Source: Lachnospiraceae bacterium
GTDB lineage: Bacteria; Bacillota; Clostridia; Lachnospirales; Lachnospiraceae
Direction of reading: 5' to 3'
DNA length: 64,000 bases
NCBI GenBank assembly: GCA_024403515.1
Contig: JAKSRS010000002.1
Location: forward strand, 86,388 to 150,387
Shown here piece after piece: positions 53,374 through 61,885 of this stretch (the stretch's first letter is position 1; the number at the start of each line of letters is the position of its first letter). The translations under genes were made by a program, and so were the position numbers. The notes below the pieces were generated by a model. It made no database searches. It was given only the letters and a program-made list of their open reading frames with translations, and had not been told where the DNA came from.

Positions 53374-53814
53374 ATGCAGGAGAAAGTTAATATTGAAAAC
53401 CTGCTGTCAGAAGGGAATTCGGTTTCGATTGAACCAATCGGCACAAGTATGTATCCTCTGTTTGTTGAAAGAAATGACAGGGCAATAATAGTTTCTTTTG
53501 GCAAGTTTACGAGGAGAGTTCGACGAGGCGATGTTTGCGTATACAGAAGACCTGATGGTGGACTTGTAATACATAGAATCTATAAGGCCAACTCTAAAGA
53601 AGTCTATTTTGTCGGAGATCATCAGACTGAAATAGAAGGCCCGCTTTCTTTAGATTGTATTATAGGTGTGATGGTTGCGTTCAGAAGAAAAAGCAAGGAA
53701 TATTCAGTATCGAATCCGATATACATTATTCTTTCGCGCATATGGCTATTTATACGTCCAATACGCCTGAAATTGATAAAAATGGGCAGCATTGTTAAAA
53801 AATGCATAAATTAA
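53374..53814 (+). CDS. S24/S26 family signal-peptidase-like protein
   Basis: 146 residues. The catalytic box is IGTSMYPLF with S25. The second box is RGDVCVYRRPDGGLVIHRIY, in which H67 stands where bacterial leader peptidases have Lys; this Ser-His type is found in the archaeal/ER branch and in many small Firmicute S26 proteins. YFVGDHQTE gives the third strand. There is a C-terminal hydrophobic segment (about 115-135, PIYIILSRIWLFI) instead of an N-terminal anchor. It starts ten bases after the kinase gene with AAGGGGGAA. Likely task: cleavage of the leader after VYA in the protein at 49864. Confidence 0.82.
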   Translation: MQEKVNIENLLSEGNSVSIEPIGTSMYPLFVERNDRAIIVSFGKFTRRVRRGDVCVYRRPDGGLVIHRIYKANSKEVYFVGDHQTEIEGPLSLDCIIGVMVAFRRKSKEYSVSNPIYIILSRIWLFIRPIRLKLIKMGSIVKKCIN

Positions 53815-53838
53815 TATGCAAAAATATGCATATTTTAT
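53813..53838 (+). terminator. Weak terminator after the S24/S26 peptidase gene
   Basis: AATATGCA (53813-53820), six-base loop, TGCATATT (53827-53834), then TTATT. The stem is AT-rich and covers the stop codon region. Confidence 0.45.
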
Positions 53839-53849
53839 TCATAAATATA

Positions 53850-53879
53850 TTGCTAAGTAAAAAATACGGTGCTATAATT
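53850..53879 (+). promoter_or_regulatory. Promoter of the amino-acid ABC importer
   Basis: TTGCTA (53850-53855), 18 bases, perfect TATAAT (53874-53879), about 45 bases before the binding-protein start. Confidence 0.65.
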
Positions 53880-53931
53880 TCTCCATCAAACAGTTAGTTA
53901 GACTTCTTAGAAAGTCGGAAAGAGTGAGAAA

Positions 53932-54723
53932 ATGAAAAAAGTTATCAGTATCGTACTTGCGGCAGCATTAACACTTTCTTTGGCTGCATGCGGAAGCAAA
54001 GTTGGCCCCAGCCCTGTTAAGTCAGCAGATGATCTTGCAGGAAAGGTTATCGGAGTTCAGTTAGGAACAACCGGTGATATTTATGCTTCAGATTATGAAG
54101 AAGAAGGTTCAACAATTGAAAGATATTCAAAGGGTTCTGACGCAGTTCAGTCTCTTATTCAGGGAAAGGTTGACTGTGTAATTATTGACGAGCAGCCTGC
54201 TAAGGCTTTCGTTGCCAAGAATGCAGACAAGCTTGAAATTCTTTCAGATCCTTTTGCACTTGAAGAATATGCAATTTGTGTAGCCAAGGAAAATGCAGAT
54301 CTTACAGCTAAGATTAACGAAGCACTTGCTACATTAAAGGCTAACGGAACAATCGACCAGATTGTTAAAAACTACATTGGCGATGATACAAAGGGAACAT
54401 GCCCTTATGTTAAAGATGCAAACAATACAGGAGCCAACGGTGTACTTAAGATGGCTACAAATGCTTACTTCGAGCCTTATGAGTTCTATGAAAGCGGTGT
54501 TGTAGTTGGTATCGACCCTTCAATTATGCAGGCTGTATGCGATATTCTTGGAATGACACTTGAAATTGAAGATATGGAATTCGATTCTATTATCGCTGCT
54601 GTACAGACAGGAAAGGTTAGCGTTGGTGCAGCCGGAATGACAGTTACTGAAGAAAGACTTAAGAACATCGACTTTACAGATTCATACGCAACTGCTACTC
54701 AGGTAATCATTGTTCGTAAATAA
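53932..54723 (+). CDS. Circularly permuted amino-acid-binding lipoprotein
   Basis: 263 residues. The lipoprotein signal ends in LAAC (Cys20). The solute-binding fold is permuted: residues 30-150 (SADDLAGKVIGVQLGTTGD ... IDQIVKNYIGDD) correspond to the second half of normal family 3 binding proteins. Residues 171-262 (VLKMATNAYFEPYEFYES ... TATQVIIVR) correspond to their first half. A linker (TKGTCPYVKDANNTGANG) joins them. Ligand residues seem kept: R242 in TVTEERLKN for the carboxylate and D86 in VIIDEQPA for the amino group. It would capture a polar amino acid and deliver it to the permease/ATPase encoded next. Confidence 0.88.
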   Translation: MKKVISIVLAAALTLSLAACGSKVGPSPVKSADDLAGKVIGVQLGTTGDIYASDYEEEGSTIERYSKGSDAVQSLIQGKVDCVIIDEQPAKAFVAKNADKLEILSDPFALEEYAICVAKENADLTAKINEALATLKANGTIDQIVKNYIGDDTKGTCPYVKDANNTGANGVLKMATNAYFEPYEFYESGVVVGIDPSIMQAVCDILGMTLEIEDMEFDSIIAAVQTGKVSVGAAGMTVTEERLKNIDFTDSYATATQVIIVRK

Positions 54724-54763
54724 TATATTTGAAAAAATATAGAATAATTATTAACAATAACAG

Positions 54764-54794
54764 ACCGTCTGCTTGAATAAAGCAGGCGGTTTTG
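54764..54794 (+). terminator. Hairpin between binding-protein and permease genes
   Basis: ACCGTCTGCTT (54764-54774) and AAGCAGGCGGT (54780-54790), loop GAATA, then TTTT. It is probably an attenuating terminator that keeps binding-protein mRNA above permease mRNA. Confidence 0.75.
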
Positions 54795-54836
54795 CTATGA
54801 TACAGAAAGAAATTATGCAAAAGAAGGGAGATTGGC

Positions 54837-55523
54837 ATGGCTTCTTTTCAGGAGAAATTTATACAATGCTTTGTTACTGAAGATAGATATTTATTCTTCA
54901 TAAAGGGTCTATCAAATACCTTAATTATCACTATAATGGCGGCAATATTTGGTATTTTAATAGGCTTTCTTGTAGCTATTGTAAAGACAACACACGACAG
55001 AACCGGGAAACTAAAAATACTAAATGCGGTTTGCAATGTATACCTTACAGTAATACGTGGTACACCTACAACAGTACAGCTGCTTATCATGTACTACATT
55101 ATTATGTCAGGAAGTACAAATAAGATTCTTATAGCAATAATGACCTTTGCGATTAATTCGGGCGCTTACGTTGCCGAAATAGTCCGCTCAGGTATTATGT
55201 CTATAGATAACGGACAGTTTGAAGCAGGGAGAAGTCTTGGATTTAACTATGTTCAGACAATGTGGTTCATAATTGTGCCACAGGCTTTCAAGAACGTTCT
55301 TCCGGCACTTGTAAACGAATTTATTACACTACTTAAGGAAACATCAATTTCCGGATATATAGCATTAAACGACCTTACAAGAGGCGGAGATATTGTAAGA
55401 AGTATTACATATGAAACCTTCTTCCCTCTCTTTACGGTTGCTTTAATCTATCTGATTATCGTAATGGTACTTACTCACTTTGTTGGTAAACTCGAAAGGA
55501 GGTTGAGAGCCGGTGATCGCTAA
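54837..55523 (+). CDS. Amino-acid ABC transporter permease
   Basis: 228 residues with five helices of the HisM/GlnP type. The family motifs are visible: [76 protein letters not shown] (the EAA loop that docks with the ATPase) and [19 protein letters not shown] homodimer is expected. AAGAAGGGAG precedes the ATG. It overlaps the ATPase gene by 11 bases. Confidence 0.94.
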   Translation: MASFQEKFIQCFVTEDRYLFFIKGLSNTLIITIMAAIFGILIGFLVAIVKTTHDRTGKLKILNAVCNVYLTVIRGTPTTVQLLIMYYIIMSGSTNKILIAIMTFAINSGAYVAEIVRSGIMSIDNGQFEAGRSLGFNYVQTMWFIIVPQAFKNVLPALVNEFITLLKETSISGYIALNDLTRGGDIVRSITYETFFPLFTVALIYLIIVMVLTHFVGKLERRLRAGDR

Positions 55524-56256
55524 AGGAGAAACATTATTTAAAATCAACGATCTTAAGAAGTCTTTTGGTGATGTGGATGTTCTTAAAGGCATATCTACCG
55601 AAATCAAGTCCGGAGAGGTTCTTGTTATTATCGGACCTTCAGGTTCCGGTAAGTCAACTTTTTTAAGATGCTTAAACTTACTTGAAGAACCAACAGACGG
55701 AGAAATATTCTTTGAAGGAAATAAGATAAATGATAAAGGCTGCGATGTTAACCTTTTAAGACAGAAGATGGGGATGGTATTTCAGCAGTTTAATCTTTTT
55801 CCGCACATGACAGTTAAGAAAAATATTGAACTTGCACCTTTGAAGTTATTAAAGATTTCGCAGGATGAGGCTGAAAAGTCAGCACAGTCACTTCTTGAAA
55901 GAGTAGGTCTTCCTGATAAGGCGACTTCGTACCCGGCTCAACTTTCCGGTGGTCAGAAGCAAAGAATTGCTATAGCAAGAAGTCTTGCAATGAATCCGGA
56001 TGTAATGCTTTTTGATGAACCAACATCGGCTCTTGATCCTGAAATGGTCGGAGAAGTTTTGGAACTTATGAAAGAACTTGCCCGTTCAGGAATGACAATG
56101 GTTGTTGTTACTCACGAAATGGGATTTGCCAGAGAAGTGGCAACAAGAATTGCATTTATTGATGAAGGCCGAATAATGGTGGATAAGCCGGCAAAAGAGT
56201 TTTTCGAAAACCCTGATAATCCAAGGCTTAAAGAGTTTTTGTCCAAGGTATTGTAA
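55513..56256 (+). CDS. Amino-acid ABC transporter ATP-binding protein
   Basis: 247 residues. Walker [18 protein letters not shown]-loop [13 protein letters not shown], signature [16 protein letters not shown], Walker [17 protein letters not shown] and H-loop [13 protein letters not shown]: a canonical GlnQ/HisP-type ATPase for polar amino acids. The GTG start at 55513 is served by AGGAGG nine bases upstream, inside the permease gene. A strong terminator follows at 56293. Confidence 0.95.
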   Translation: MIAKGETLFKINDLKKSFGDVDVLKGISTEIKSGEVLVIIGPSGSGKSTFLRCLNLLEEPTDGEIFFEGNKINDKGCDVNLLRQKMGMVFQQFNLFPHMTVKKNIELAPLKLLKISQDEAEKSAQSLLERVGLPDKATSYPAQLSGGQKQRIAIARSLAMNPDVMLFDEPTSALDPEMVGEVLELMKELARSGMTMVVVTHEMGFAREVATRIAFIDEGRIMVDKPAKEFFENPDNPRLKEFLSKVL

Positions 56257-56292
56257 GATTTCAATCGGTTTCGTAAAAATGTATATACAAGT

Positions 56293-56324
56293 AAAAGTCT
56301 ATGCAGTTGCATAGACTTTTTTTA
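56293..56324 (+). terminator. Strong terminator of the amino-acid importer operon
   Basis: AAAAGTCTATGCA (56293-56305) and TGCATAGACTTTT (56308-56320), followed by more T. It is the near end of a 364-base gap before the sugar importer. Confidence 0.9.
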
Positions 56325-56373
56325 CTTTTTTCCGTAAAGATGGCAAATTTTAGTAAAAAAAGTGCTTAACAAG

Positions 56374-56486
56374 TTTCGGGGTCCGAAAGTTTCGTAAACG
56401 TTTAAGGGCTTAAGTTGGTAAAACCATAGGTAAAATCAGGGTTTTATCTGTAAATGTGTACAAAAAGGGTACTAGTAAAACTAGTA
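56374..56486. promoter_or_regulatory. Cluster of palindromes in the long gap before the sugar importer
   Basis: Within the gap 56257-56620 there are three symmetric sites: TTTCGG-GGT-CCGAAA (56374-56388), TAAACGTTTA (56395-56404) and TACTAGT-AAA-ACTAGTA (56470-56486). The second has the central CG of LacI/CcpA-type operators; a related AAAACGATTA lies at 56573-56582. They are plausible regulator sites for sugar-responsive control. A weak promoter (TTGCGT 56535, TATATT 56556) lies downstream of them. No gene is seen in the gap. Confidence 0.4.
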
Positions 56487-56620
56487 TGAATAACCAAAAG
56501 TGTAAAAAGTGTACAACAAAAAATCAAAAAACTATTGCGTTAGTATAAAAAATGTTATATTCTTTACTTGCGAAAACGATTAAGTACATTTTTCGACGAG
56601 AAAACATTGGAGGATGCTTT

Positions 56621-57526
56621 ATGAAGGATTTCCTTAGAAATACCTGGAAACACAGAGCACACGTAGTAATGGCTCTCCCAGTCTTTTTAGTTCTACTTTT
56701 TATCATGTATGTACCTATGACGGGTCTTGTTCTTGCTTTTAAGAAATATGATTTTAACCTTGGTATGTACAAGAGCCCATTCTGTGGATTGGATAACTTC
56801 AAGTTTATCATCGCTTCCAAAGATATATTCCAGAGAATGACCAAGAACACAATTTTGTACTACTTGGTATTCACAGCAATTGGAACATTCTTAAATGTCG
56901 TACTTGCGATTGCAATCGACCAGTTCTTCTTTAAGAGACTTTCCAAGACAATGCAGACAATTATGATTCTTCCCGTATTCATTTCTTATGCGGCAGTTCA
57001 GTTCATTGTATTTGCATTCATCAGTTCCGATACAGGTATCATTAACCACGTTTTAGGAACACGAATCAGATTTTACTCTGATGCTAAGCTTTGGCCTTAC
57101 ATCTTAACAACAGTTAAGATTTGGAAAGATACAGGTTACGGTTCGGTTCTTTATATGTCAGTACTTGCCGGTATTGACTCAGAACTTTACGAAGCAGCTG
57201 ATATCGACGGCGCTAACAAGTGGAAGAAGATTAAGCACATTACAATCCCTTCACTTATCCCTATGGTAACAGTTATGTTACTTCTTTCAGTAGGTAACGT
57301 AATGAGATCTGACACAGGTCTTTTCTATCAGGTAACAAGAAATAACGGTAGCCTTTACTCAACAACACAGGTTATCGACTCATACGTACTTAACTCTATT
57401 TTGAGTAATGCGAACTTCGGTTACACGGCTGCGGCTTCTTTCTTCCAGTCGGTTATCGGTTTGGCACTAATGTTATTTGCTAACTGGGCGGTTCGAAAGA
57501 TTGAACCCGATAATGCATTGTTCTAA
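56621..57526 (+). CDS. Sugar ABC transporter permease, LplB type
   Basis: About 301 residues, six helices. It has the LplB/UgpA-type start (HVVMALPVFLVLLFIMYVPMTGLVLAFKKYDF), GLDNFKFI and the EAA loop YEAADIDGANKWKKIKHITIPSL. It pairs with the next permease. The start is ATG 56621 with GGAGGA seven bases upstream; an upstream ATG at 56552 lies in the promoter and lacks a ribosome site. No ATPase gene is present; a shared MsmK-type ATPase encoded elsewhere would power it. Confidence 0.92.
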   Translation: MKDFLRNTWKHRAHVVMALPVFLVLLFIMYVPMTGLVLAFKKYDFNLGMYKSPFCGLDNFKFIIASKDIFQRMTKNTILYYLVFTAIGTFLNVVLAIAIDQFFFKRLSKTMQTIMILPVFISYAAVQFIVFAFISSDTGIINHVLGTRIRFYSDAKLWPYILTTVKIWKDTGYGSVLYMSVLAGIDSELYEAADIDGANKWKKIKHITIPSLIPMVTVMLLLSVGNVMRSDTGLFYQVTRNNGSLYSTTQVIDSYVLNSILSNANFGYTAAASFFQSVIGLALMLFANWAVRKIEPDNALF

Positions 57527-57537
57527 GGAGGAAAGTT

Positions 57538-58470
57538 ATGGGTAAGAAAAAAGACAGTGCATTAGACATTGCACCTTCAAAAAGAGAAAAATTCGGCTTC
57601 GGCCAGGTTATATTAGGTATTTGCTTACTTGCATACACACTCTTTTGTTTACTTCCTGTATGGATCGTGTTTGCAGCAGCATTTACAGATGAAAAAGCTA
57701 TTACACAGAACGGCTTCGCATTTATCCCTTCAAAGTTTTCATTAAACGGTGTTAATGCGGTTTTGAAATATGGTAAGCAGCTTGCGGTATCATACGGCGT
57801 AACAATCTTCGTTACTGTAGTAGGTACACTCTTCGGACTTCTTATTATGAGTATGTTCGCTTACTCAATTAGCCGTAAAGATTTCAGATTATCAAGATTT
57901 TTATCAATATATTTATTGATTCCCATGCTTTTCAATGGTGGTCAGCTTTCAGGTTACATTATCTTTACAGGTTACTACCATTTGAAAGACAGTATTTTAC
58001 TTTTGATTTTGCCTTTGTGTGTTACAACAATGAACGTAATCATTTTAAGAACATACATTGCAAACAGTATTCCAAACGAGCTTATGGAAGCTGCTAAGAT
58101 CGATGGTGCCGGAGAATACAGAACATTCTTCCAGATTACACTTCCTCTTTTGAAGCCTTCACTTGCAGCCGTTGGTTTCATGATGGCTACAGCTTACTGG
58201 AATGACTGGCAGAACGCTATGATGTATATCACATCAAACAAGAAACAGCCTCTTCAGTTATTACTTATCAAGATTCAGAAGAGTATCGAATTCTTGCTTA
58301 ACAACAATAACGTTCCTTCATCTGCAAGAGCAGCCATGGGTGGTACAATCCCTCAGTACTCTTCAACAATGGCAACAGTTATTGTCGTAATCGGACCTAT
58401 TATGATTGCATATCCCTTCTTCCAGAAGTACTTCATTAAAGGTCTTACAGTTGGTTCCGTAAAGGGCTAA
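57538..58470 (+). CDS. Sugar ABC transporter permease, LplC/YtcP type
   Basis: 310 residues, six helices. LLPVWIVFAAAFTDEKAIT at the start, then ISRKDFRLSRFLSIYLLIPMLFNGGQLSGYI, a stretch typical of the YtcP/LplC branch, and the EAA loop NELMEAAKIDGAGEYRTFFQITLPLLKP. AGGAGG stands just before the ATG, 12 bases after the LplB-type gene. It forms the heterodimeric channel for oligosaccharide uptake. Confidence 0.93.
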   Translation: MGKKKDSALDIAPSKREKFGFGQVILGICLLAYTLFCLLPVWIVFAAAFTDEKAITQNGFAFIPSKFSLNGVNAVLKYGKQLAVSYGVTIFVTVVGTLFGLLIMSMFAYSISRKDFRLSRFLSIYLLIPMLFNGGQLSGYIIFTGYYHLKDSILLLILPLCVTTMNVIILRTYIANSIPNELMEAAKIDGAGEYRTFFQITLPLLKPSLAAVGFMMATAYWNDWQNAMMYITSNKKQPLQLLLIKIQKSIEFLLNNNNVPSSARAAMGGTIPQYSSTMATVIVVIGPIMIAYPFFQKYFIKGLTVGSVKG

Positions 58471-58554
58471 AAACTTACAACTTAATATTGGTTTCAAGCT
58501 GTGACATAGTGTTACAGCTTAGAAATATAAAAAATCTTTTAGGAGGAATTTTTT

Positions 58555-60102
58555 ATGAAAAAGTTCAACAAAATTGTTGCGCTCGGTTTAGCAGCAGCTA
58601 TGACTCTTGGATTAGCAGCTTGTGGCGAGACAACACCTGCAGCTAGCACAGAAGCACCTGCAGCTAGCACAGAAGCACCTGCAGCAAATACAGATGCTCC
58701 TTCTACTGACGCTCCTGCAGCATCAGCAGACAAGACACACATCAACGTTTACAGAGCATTATTCAACTGCGCATCACCTGATGAAGCAGAAGTTAAGGCT
58801 GTTGAAGATGCAATCAACGCTTACATCGGCGACAAGATCAACGTTGAAATCTCTCTTACAGAAGTTGGTTCTGGTGAATACACAGAAAAGGCTAACCTTG
58901 CTCTTAACAACAAGGAAATCAACCTTCTTTGGACAGCTTCATGGGAAAGCACAATTGGTACAAACGACTTAGTACCTCTTAACGCAGTTTACGACATCAC
59001 AAACCTTCTTCCCGGTACAGACCTTTACGCATCAATGGATGCTGGTCAGTGGGAAGCTTCTAAGTATGATGGAAAGAACTTCTTCGTTCCTGTATACAAG
59101 GACAACGTAGAAGGTTACGATTTCATGTTCCGTCAGGATCTTGTAGACAAGTTCGGTTGGGATCTTTCATCTGTTAAGTCACTTGCTGACTTAGCTCCTA
59201 TGCTCGAAGATGCTAAGAACGATGGTCTTAAGTATCCCCTTCTTCTTCAGAAGACAGCTATGTTCTACAGATGGTACATCAATGATTTCGATTTCTTTAC
59301 AGGCGATGTAAAGGGTAACTTCGTATCAGTTGATCGTGCTACAAACGAAGTAGTTGATACAATTCTTACACCTCAGTACGCTGAATTCTGTAAGTTAATG
59401 GCAGAATACGCTGACAAGGGTTACATTTCAGAAGACGAAGTAAACAAAGTTACAACAGATACAACAACTCAGACACAGGATTGGGCTATCTCATGGTGGA
59501 CAGACCTTCCTAACAACGATGAAGCTGATGGACGTTACGGCCAGGATGTTACAATGGTACCCGCTACAGACAGATGGGCACACTCAACATCTAACCTTGG
59601 TTCATGCTACTGTGTAACAGCTAACTCTACAGAAGAAGAAGCTAAGGCTTGTATCGCATTCCTTGGTCTCCTCTTCACAGATACAAAGCTTGCTGATATG
59701 TACACATACGGTATCGAAGGTACAGATTGGAACTACGATGCTAACGGCCTTGTTGCTAAGGTTGAAGGTGCTACATACAACCACTCAATGTGGGAATCTG
59801 CATCAGCTACATGTGTAACAGCTGAAAGCACATCTCCTTACACATCAGATATGTATCTTGCATTCAACGGTGGTGCTAAGGCTTCTTGCGCAGCTGGTTT
59901 CCGTTTCAACAGAGAGCCCGTTGCTGATAAGTTCGCAGCATGCCAGACAGTATTTGATGAATTCGGTTTCGTTCTTGAAACAGGTGGATTCTCAGCTGAT
60001 CAGGTTGAAGCTAAGATCGCTGAATACCAGGCAGCACTTGATGCAGCTGGTTACCAGGACGTTCTTGCTGAGTTCCAGAGCCAGTACAACGCTTGGAAAT
60101 AA
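58555..60102 (+). CDS. Sugar-binding lipoprotein of the LplA/DUF3502-like type
   Basis: 515 residues. Lipoprotein signal with LAAC-G, then a Pro/Ala/Thr/Ser-rich spacer made of near-identical 7-residue units (TEAPAAS), and a cluster B extracellular binding domain: INVYRALFNCASPDEAEVKAVEDAINAYIG, LLWTASWESTIGTNDLVPL, MFRQDLVDKFGWD. Codon choice is very restricted (CTT, AAC, AAG, ACA, GGT, TTC), more than in neighbouring genes, as expected for one of the most abundant proteins of the cell. AGGAGGAAT precedes the ATG. The sugar is unknown; a xylan or pectin oligomer would fit the glycosidases in the window. Confidence 0.9.
   Translation: MKKFNKIVALGLAAAMTLGLAACGETTPAASTEAPAASTEAPAANTDAPSTDAPAASADKTHINVYRALFNCASPDEAEVKAVEDAINAYIGDKINVEISLTEVGSGEYTEKANLALNNKEINLLWTASWESTIGTNDLVPLNAVYDITNLLPGTDLYASMDAGQWEASKYDGKNFFVPVYKDNVEGYDFMFRQDLVDKFGWDLSSVKSLADLAPMLEDAKNDGLKYPLLLQKTAMFYRWYINDFDFFTGDVKGNFVSVDRATNEVVDTILTPQYAEFCKLMAEYADKGYISEDEVNKVTTDTTTQTQDWAISWWTDLPNNDEADGRYGQDVTMVPATDRWAHSTSNLGSCYCVTANSTEEEAKACIAFLGLLFTDTKLADMYTYGIEGTDWNYDANGLVAKVEGATYNHSMWESASATCVTAESTSPYTSDMYLAFNGGAKASCAAGFRFNREPVADKFAACQTVFDEFGFVLETGGFSADQVEAKIAEYQAALDAAGYQDVLAEFQSQYNAWK
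58634..58685 (+). repeat. In-frame 21-bp tandem repeat in the lipoprotein spacer
   Basis: Two identical 21-base units (58634-58654, 58655-58675) and ten bases of a third encode the TEAPAAS linker. The perfect identity suggests recent copy-number change of the spacer. Confidence 0.9.
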
Positions 60103-60134
60103 GTTTTAGCTTATATCTAAATAGTTGATTTAAG

Positions 60135-60169
60135 ACCCCGGTCGATTATTCGACCGGGGTTTATTTTTT
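60135..60169 (+). terminator. Strong terminator of the sugar importer operon
   Basis: ACCCCGGTCGA (60135-60145), TTAT loop, TCGACCGGGGT (60150-60160), then TTATTTTTT. Confidence 0.95.
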
Positions 60170-60223
60170 GGTTAACCAGCCCCTTGTATACTTTTTGTAA
60201 TATTCGAATAATATGGAGGAATA

Positions 60224-61876
60224 ATGAAAAAAATCGGATATAGCAGAATTATATATGGAGCCATTTTTGTTCTTACTCTTTTGATGATTCTACTTGCCTT
60301 CTTTATTGAAAGTAGGGAAGATACATTAATAAAACTTAATAGAACTTTAAAACCAATACCGGATTTAGTTTTTGACGGAAATCAGGCAGGGGATAAATAT
60401 AAATGCCCTAAAGCAGATGTCGGAACAGTTCATCATCTAGAGGGATCTATTCCAAGCGATGCAACTAACCTTGATTATCTTACATTGAAAACGATGTACT
60501 GTGATGTTTCGGTTACGATTGATGGCGAAGAAAGATACACTTATCCCAGGATGAAACACCTTGGTTTTACAAAGATAACAGGAAATGTTCGAATTGTTAT
60601 ACCGCTTACTGAAGCGGATGCCGGTAAAAGCCTTGATATTATCTTTGTAAGAAGGTTTAGCCAGGCAATAGATCTTGAAAGACCCTGCTATGATTCATAT
60701 GAGAAGATTAGTAATTATGTAATTGGAAAAGAACATTTTAAACTGATTATTATGGTTATTCTTTTTACGGTCTTTGTGCTTGCTCTGATTATCAATACAT
60801 TTGCTGTAGGAAAAGGATCCGGAATAAATAAGAAACTTGTATACTACTATGTTGGCTTTGTGTTTACAGTTGCTGTATGGGTATTTTGCAGTTCAGAACT
60901 TCCGCAACTTATAACGGACGCCAACTCATCAATAAGCGTAATGTCTTTTCTTACGCTTAGTCTGATGTGTCCGATTTTTTGCGGATTTTGCATGGAAATA
61001 TTTGAAACAAACAGAAAGTACCTTGGCTTCATTCAGGATGTGGGATGGCTTGTGGCACTTATGAATATTCTTGTGCCGACGTTAAGAATTTCAGACTTTC
61101 CCGATATTCTTATCTGCACTCATATTGTGATGGTTGTGACTATTATATCTGTTTTTGCCATTTCAATTAAAGGCAGTAAGCATGACGCGGAGTCAAGATA
61201 TCTTGCTTTTTCAATCTGTATAATGGGAATAAGCGGGGTACTGGGCCTGTATGCATATTACAAGGCACCTTCATCGGGACTTGATGGAATTGTTCTTGGA
61301 ACAGGCCTTGTTCTTTTGACATTAGCTCTTTTTTGCCTGATTTTATATAAGCAGATATCCTTCATTGAGGAGAGAAAGTACCTTGAAACATATAAGGTTT
61401 TGGCATATACGGATATGCTTACTGAAGTGGGAAACAGAAAAGCCTTTGATGAGGCCAAAGAAAGCATTTCGGACAAATTAAGCGAATACCACAAGATTAC
61501 ACTTGCGATATTTGATGTTAATTTCTTAAAAGAAATGAATGACATGTATGGCCACAGAAGCGGGGACGAACTTCTTGTTGATACTGCAAACTGCATCAAA
61601 GCAGTGTTTGAAAAAGCGGGAACTGCATACAGGCTTGGAGGAGATGAGTTTGCGGTAATTCTTACTGATTGTGATAAAGATGATTCAAGTATTGTCAATG
61701 AATTTGATTCATATATGGAGGAATTTAACCAAAAACGGGACAAAAAGCTGTCAGTCGCCATAGGAGTACAATCAGTTGAACTTAATAAAGGCTCTCTTGA
61801 CTGGGCTAAACTTTTCCAGACAGCCGACGATAAGATGTACGCCAACAAAAAGATCAAACATGAAATGAACCAATAA
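60224..61876 (+). CDS. Membrane diguanylate cyclase
   Basis: 550 residues. One N-terminal helix (about 7-28), an extracellular domain of about 150 residues, seven or so helices (about 180-370) and a C-terminal GGDEF domain (about 385-545). The active site GGDEF (472-476) is intact in YRLGGDEFAVIL, and the metal/base-binding part IFDVNFLKEMNDMYGHRSGDELL is complete. The upstream EKAG in place of RxxD means the product-inhibition site is absent. It makes c-di-GMP in response to an unknown outside signal. The PelD-like receptor 26 kb upstream and the flagellar genes just downstream are natural targets. GGAGGAATA precedes the ATG. Confidence 0.92.
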   Translation: MKKIGYSRIIYGAIFVLTLLMILLAFFIESREDTLIKLNRTLKPIPDLVFDGNQAGDKYKCPKADVGTVHHLEGSIPSDATNLDYLTLKTMYCDVSVTIDGEERYTYPRMKHLGFTKITGNVRIVIPLTEADAGKSLDIIFVRRFSQAIDLERPCYDSYEKISNYVIGKEHFKLIIMVILFTVFVLALIINTFAVGKGSGINKKLVYYYVGFVFTVAVWVFCSSELPQLITDANSSISVMSFLTLSLMCPIFCGFCMEIFETNRKYLGFIQDVGWLVALMNILVPTLRISDFPDILICTHIVMVVTIISVFAISIKGSKHDAESRYLAFSICIMGISGVLGLYAYYKAPSSGLDGIVLGTGLVLLTLALFCLILYKQISFIEERKYLETYKVLAYTDMLTEVGNRKAFDEAKESISDKLSEYHKITLAIFDVNFLKEMNDMYGHRSGDELLVDTANCIKAVFEKAGTAYRLGGDEFAVILTDCDKDDSSIVNEFDSYMEEFNQKRDKKLSVAIGVQSVELNKGSLDWAKLFQTADDKMYANKKIKHEMNQ

Positions 61877-61885
61877 AAAATGAGC

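Noticed and set aside
50424-53814. Lasso-peptide cluster
   Set aside because: A PqqD domain, kinase-like domain, exporter and nearby nucleotidyltransferase are present, but there is no B2 protease, no asparagine-synthetase-like cyclase and no short precursor.
53932-54723. Frameshifted or broken binding-protein gene
   Set aside because: The frame is continuous, both halves are complete and carry their ligand residues. Only their order is changed.
58634-58685. CRISPR-like or regulatory repeat
   Set aside because: The repeat is in frame, has no spacers and encodes a lipoprotein linker.
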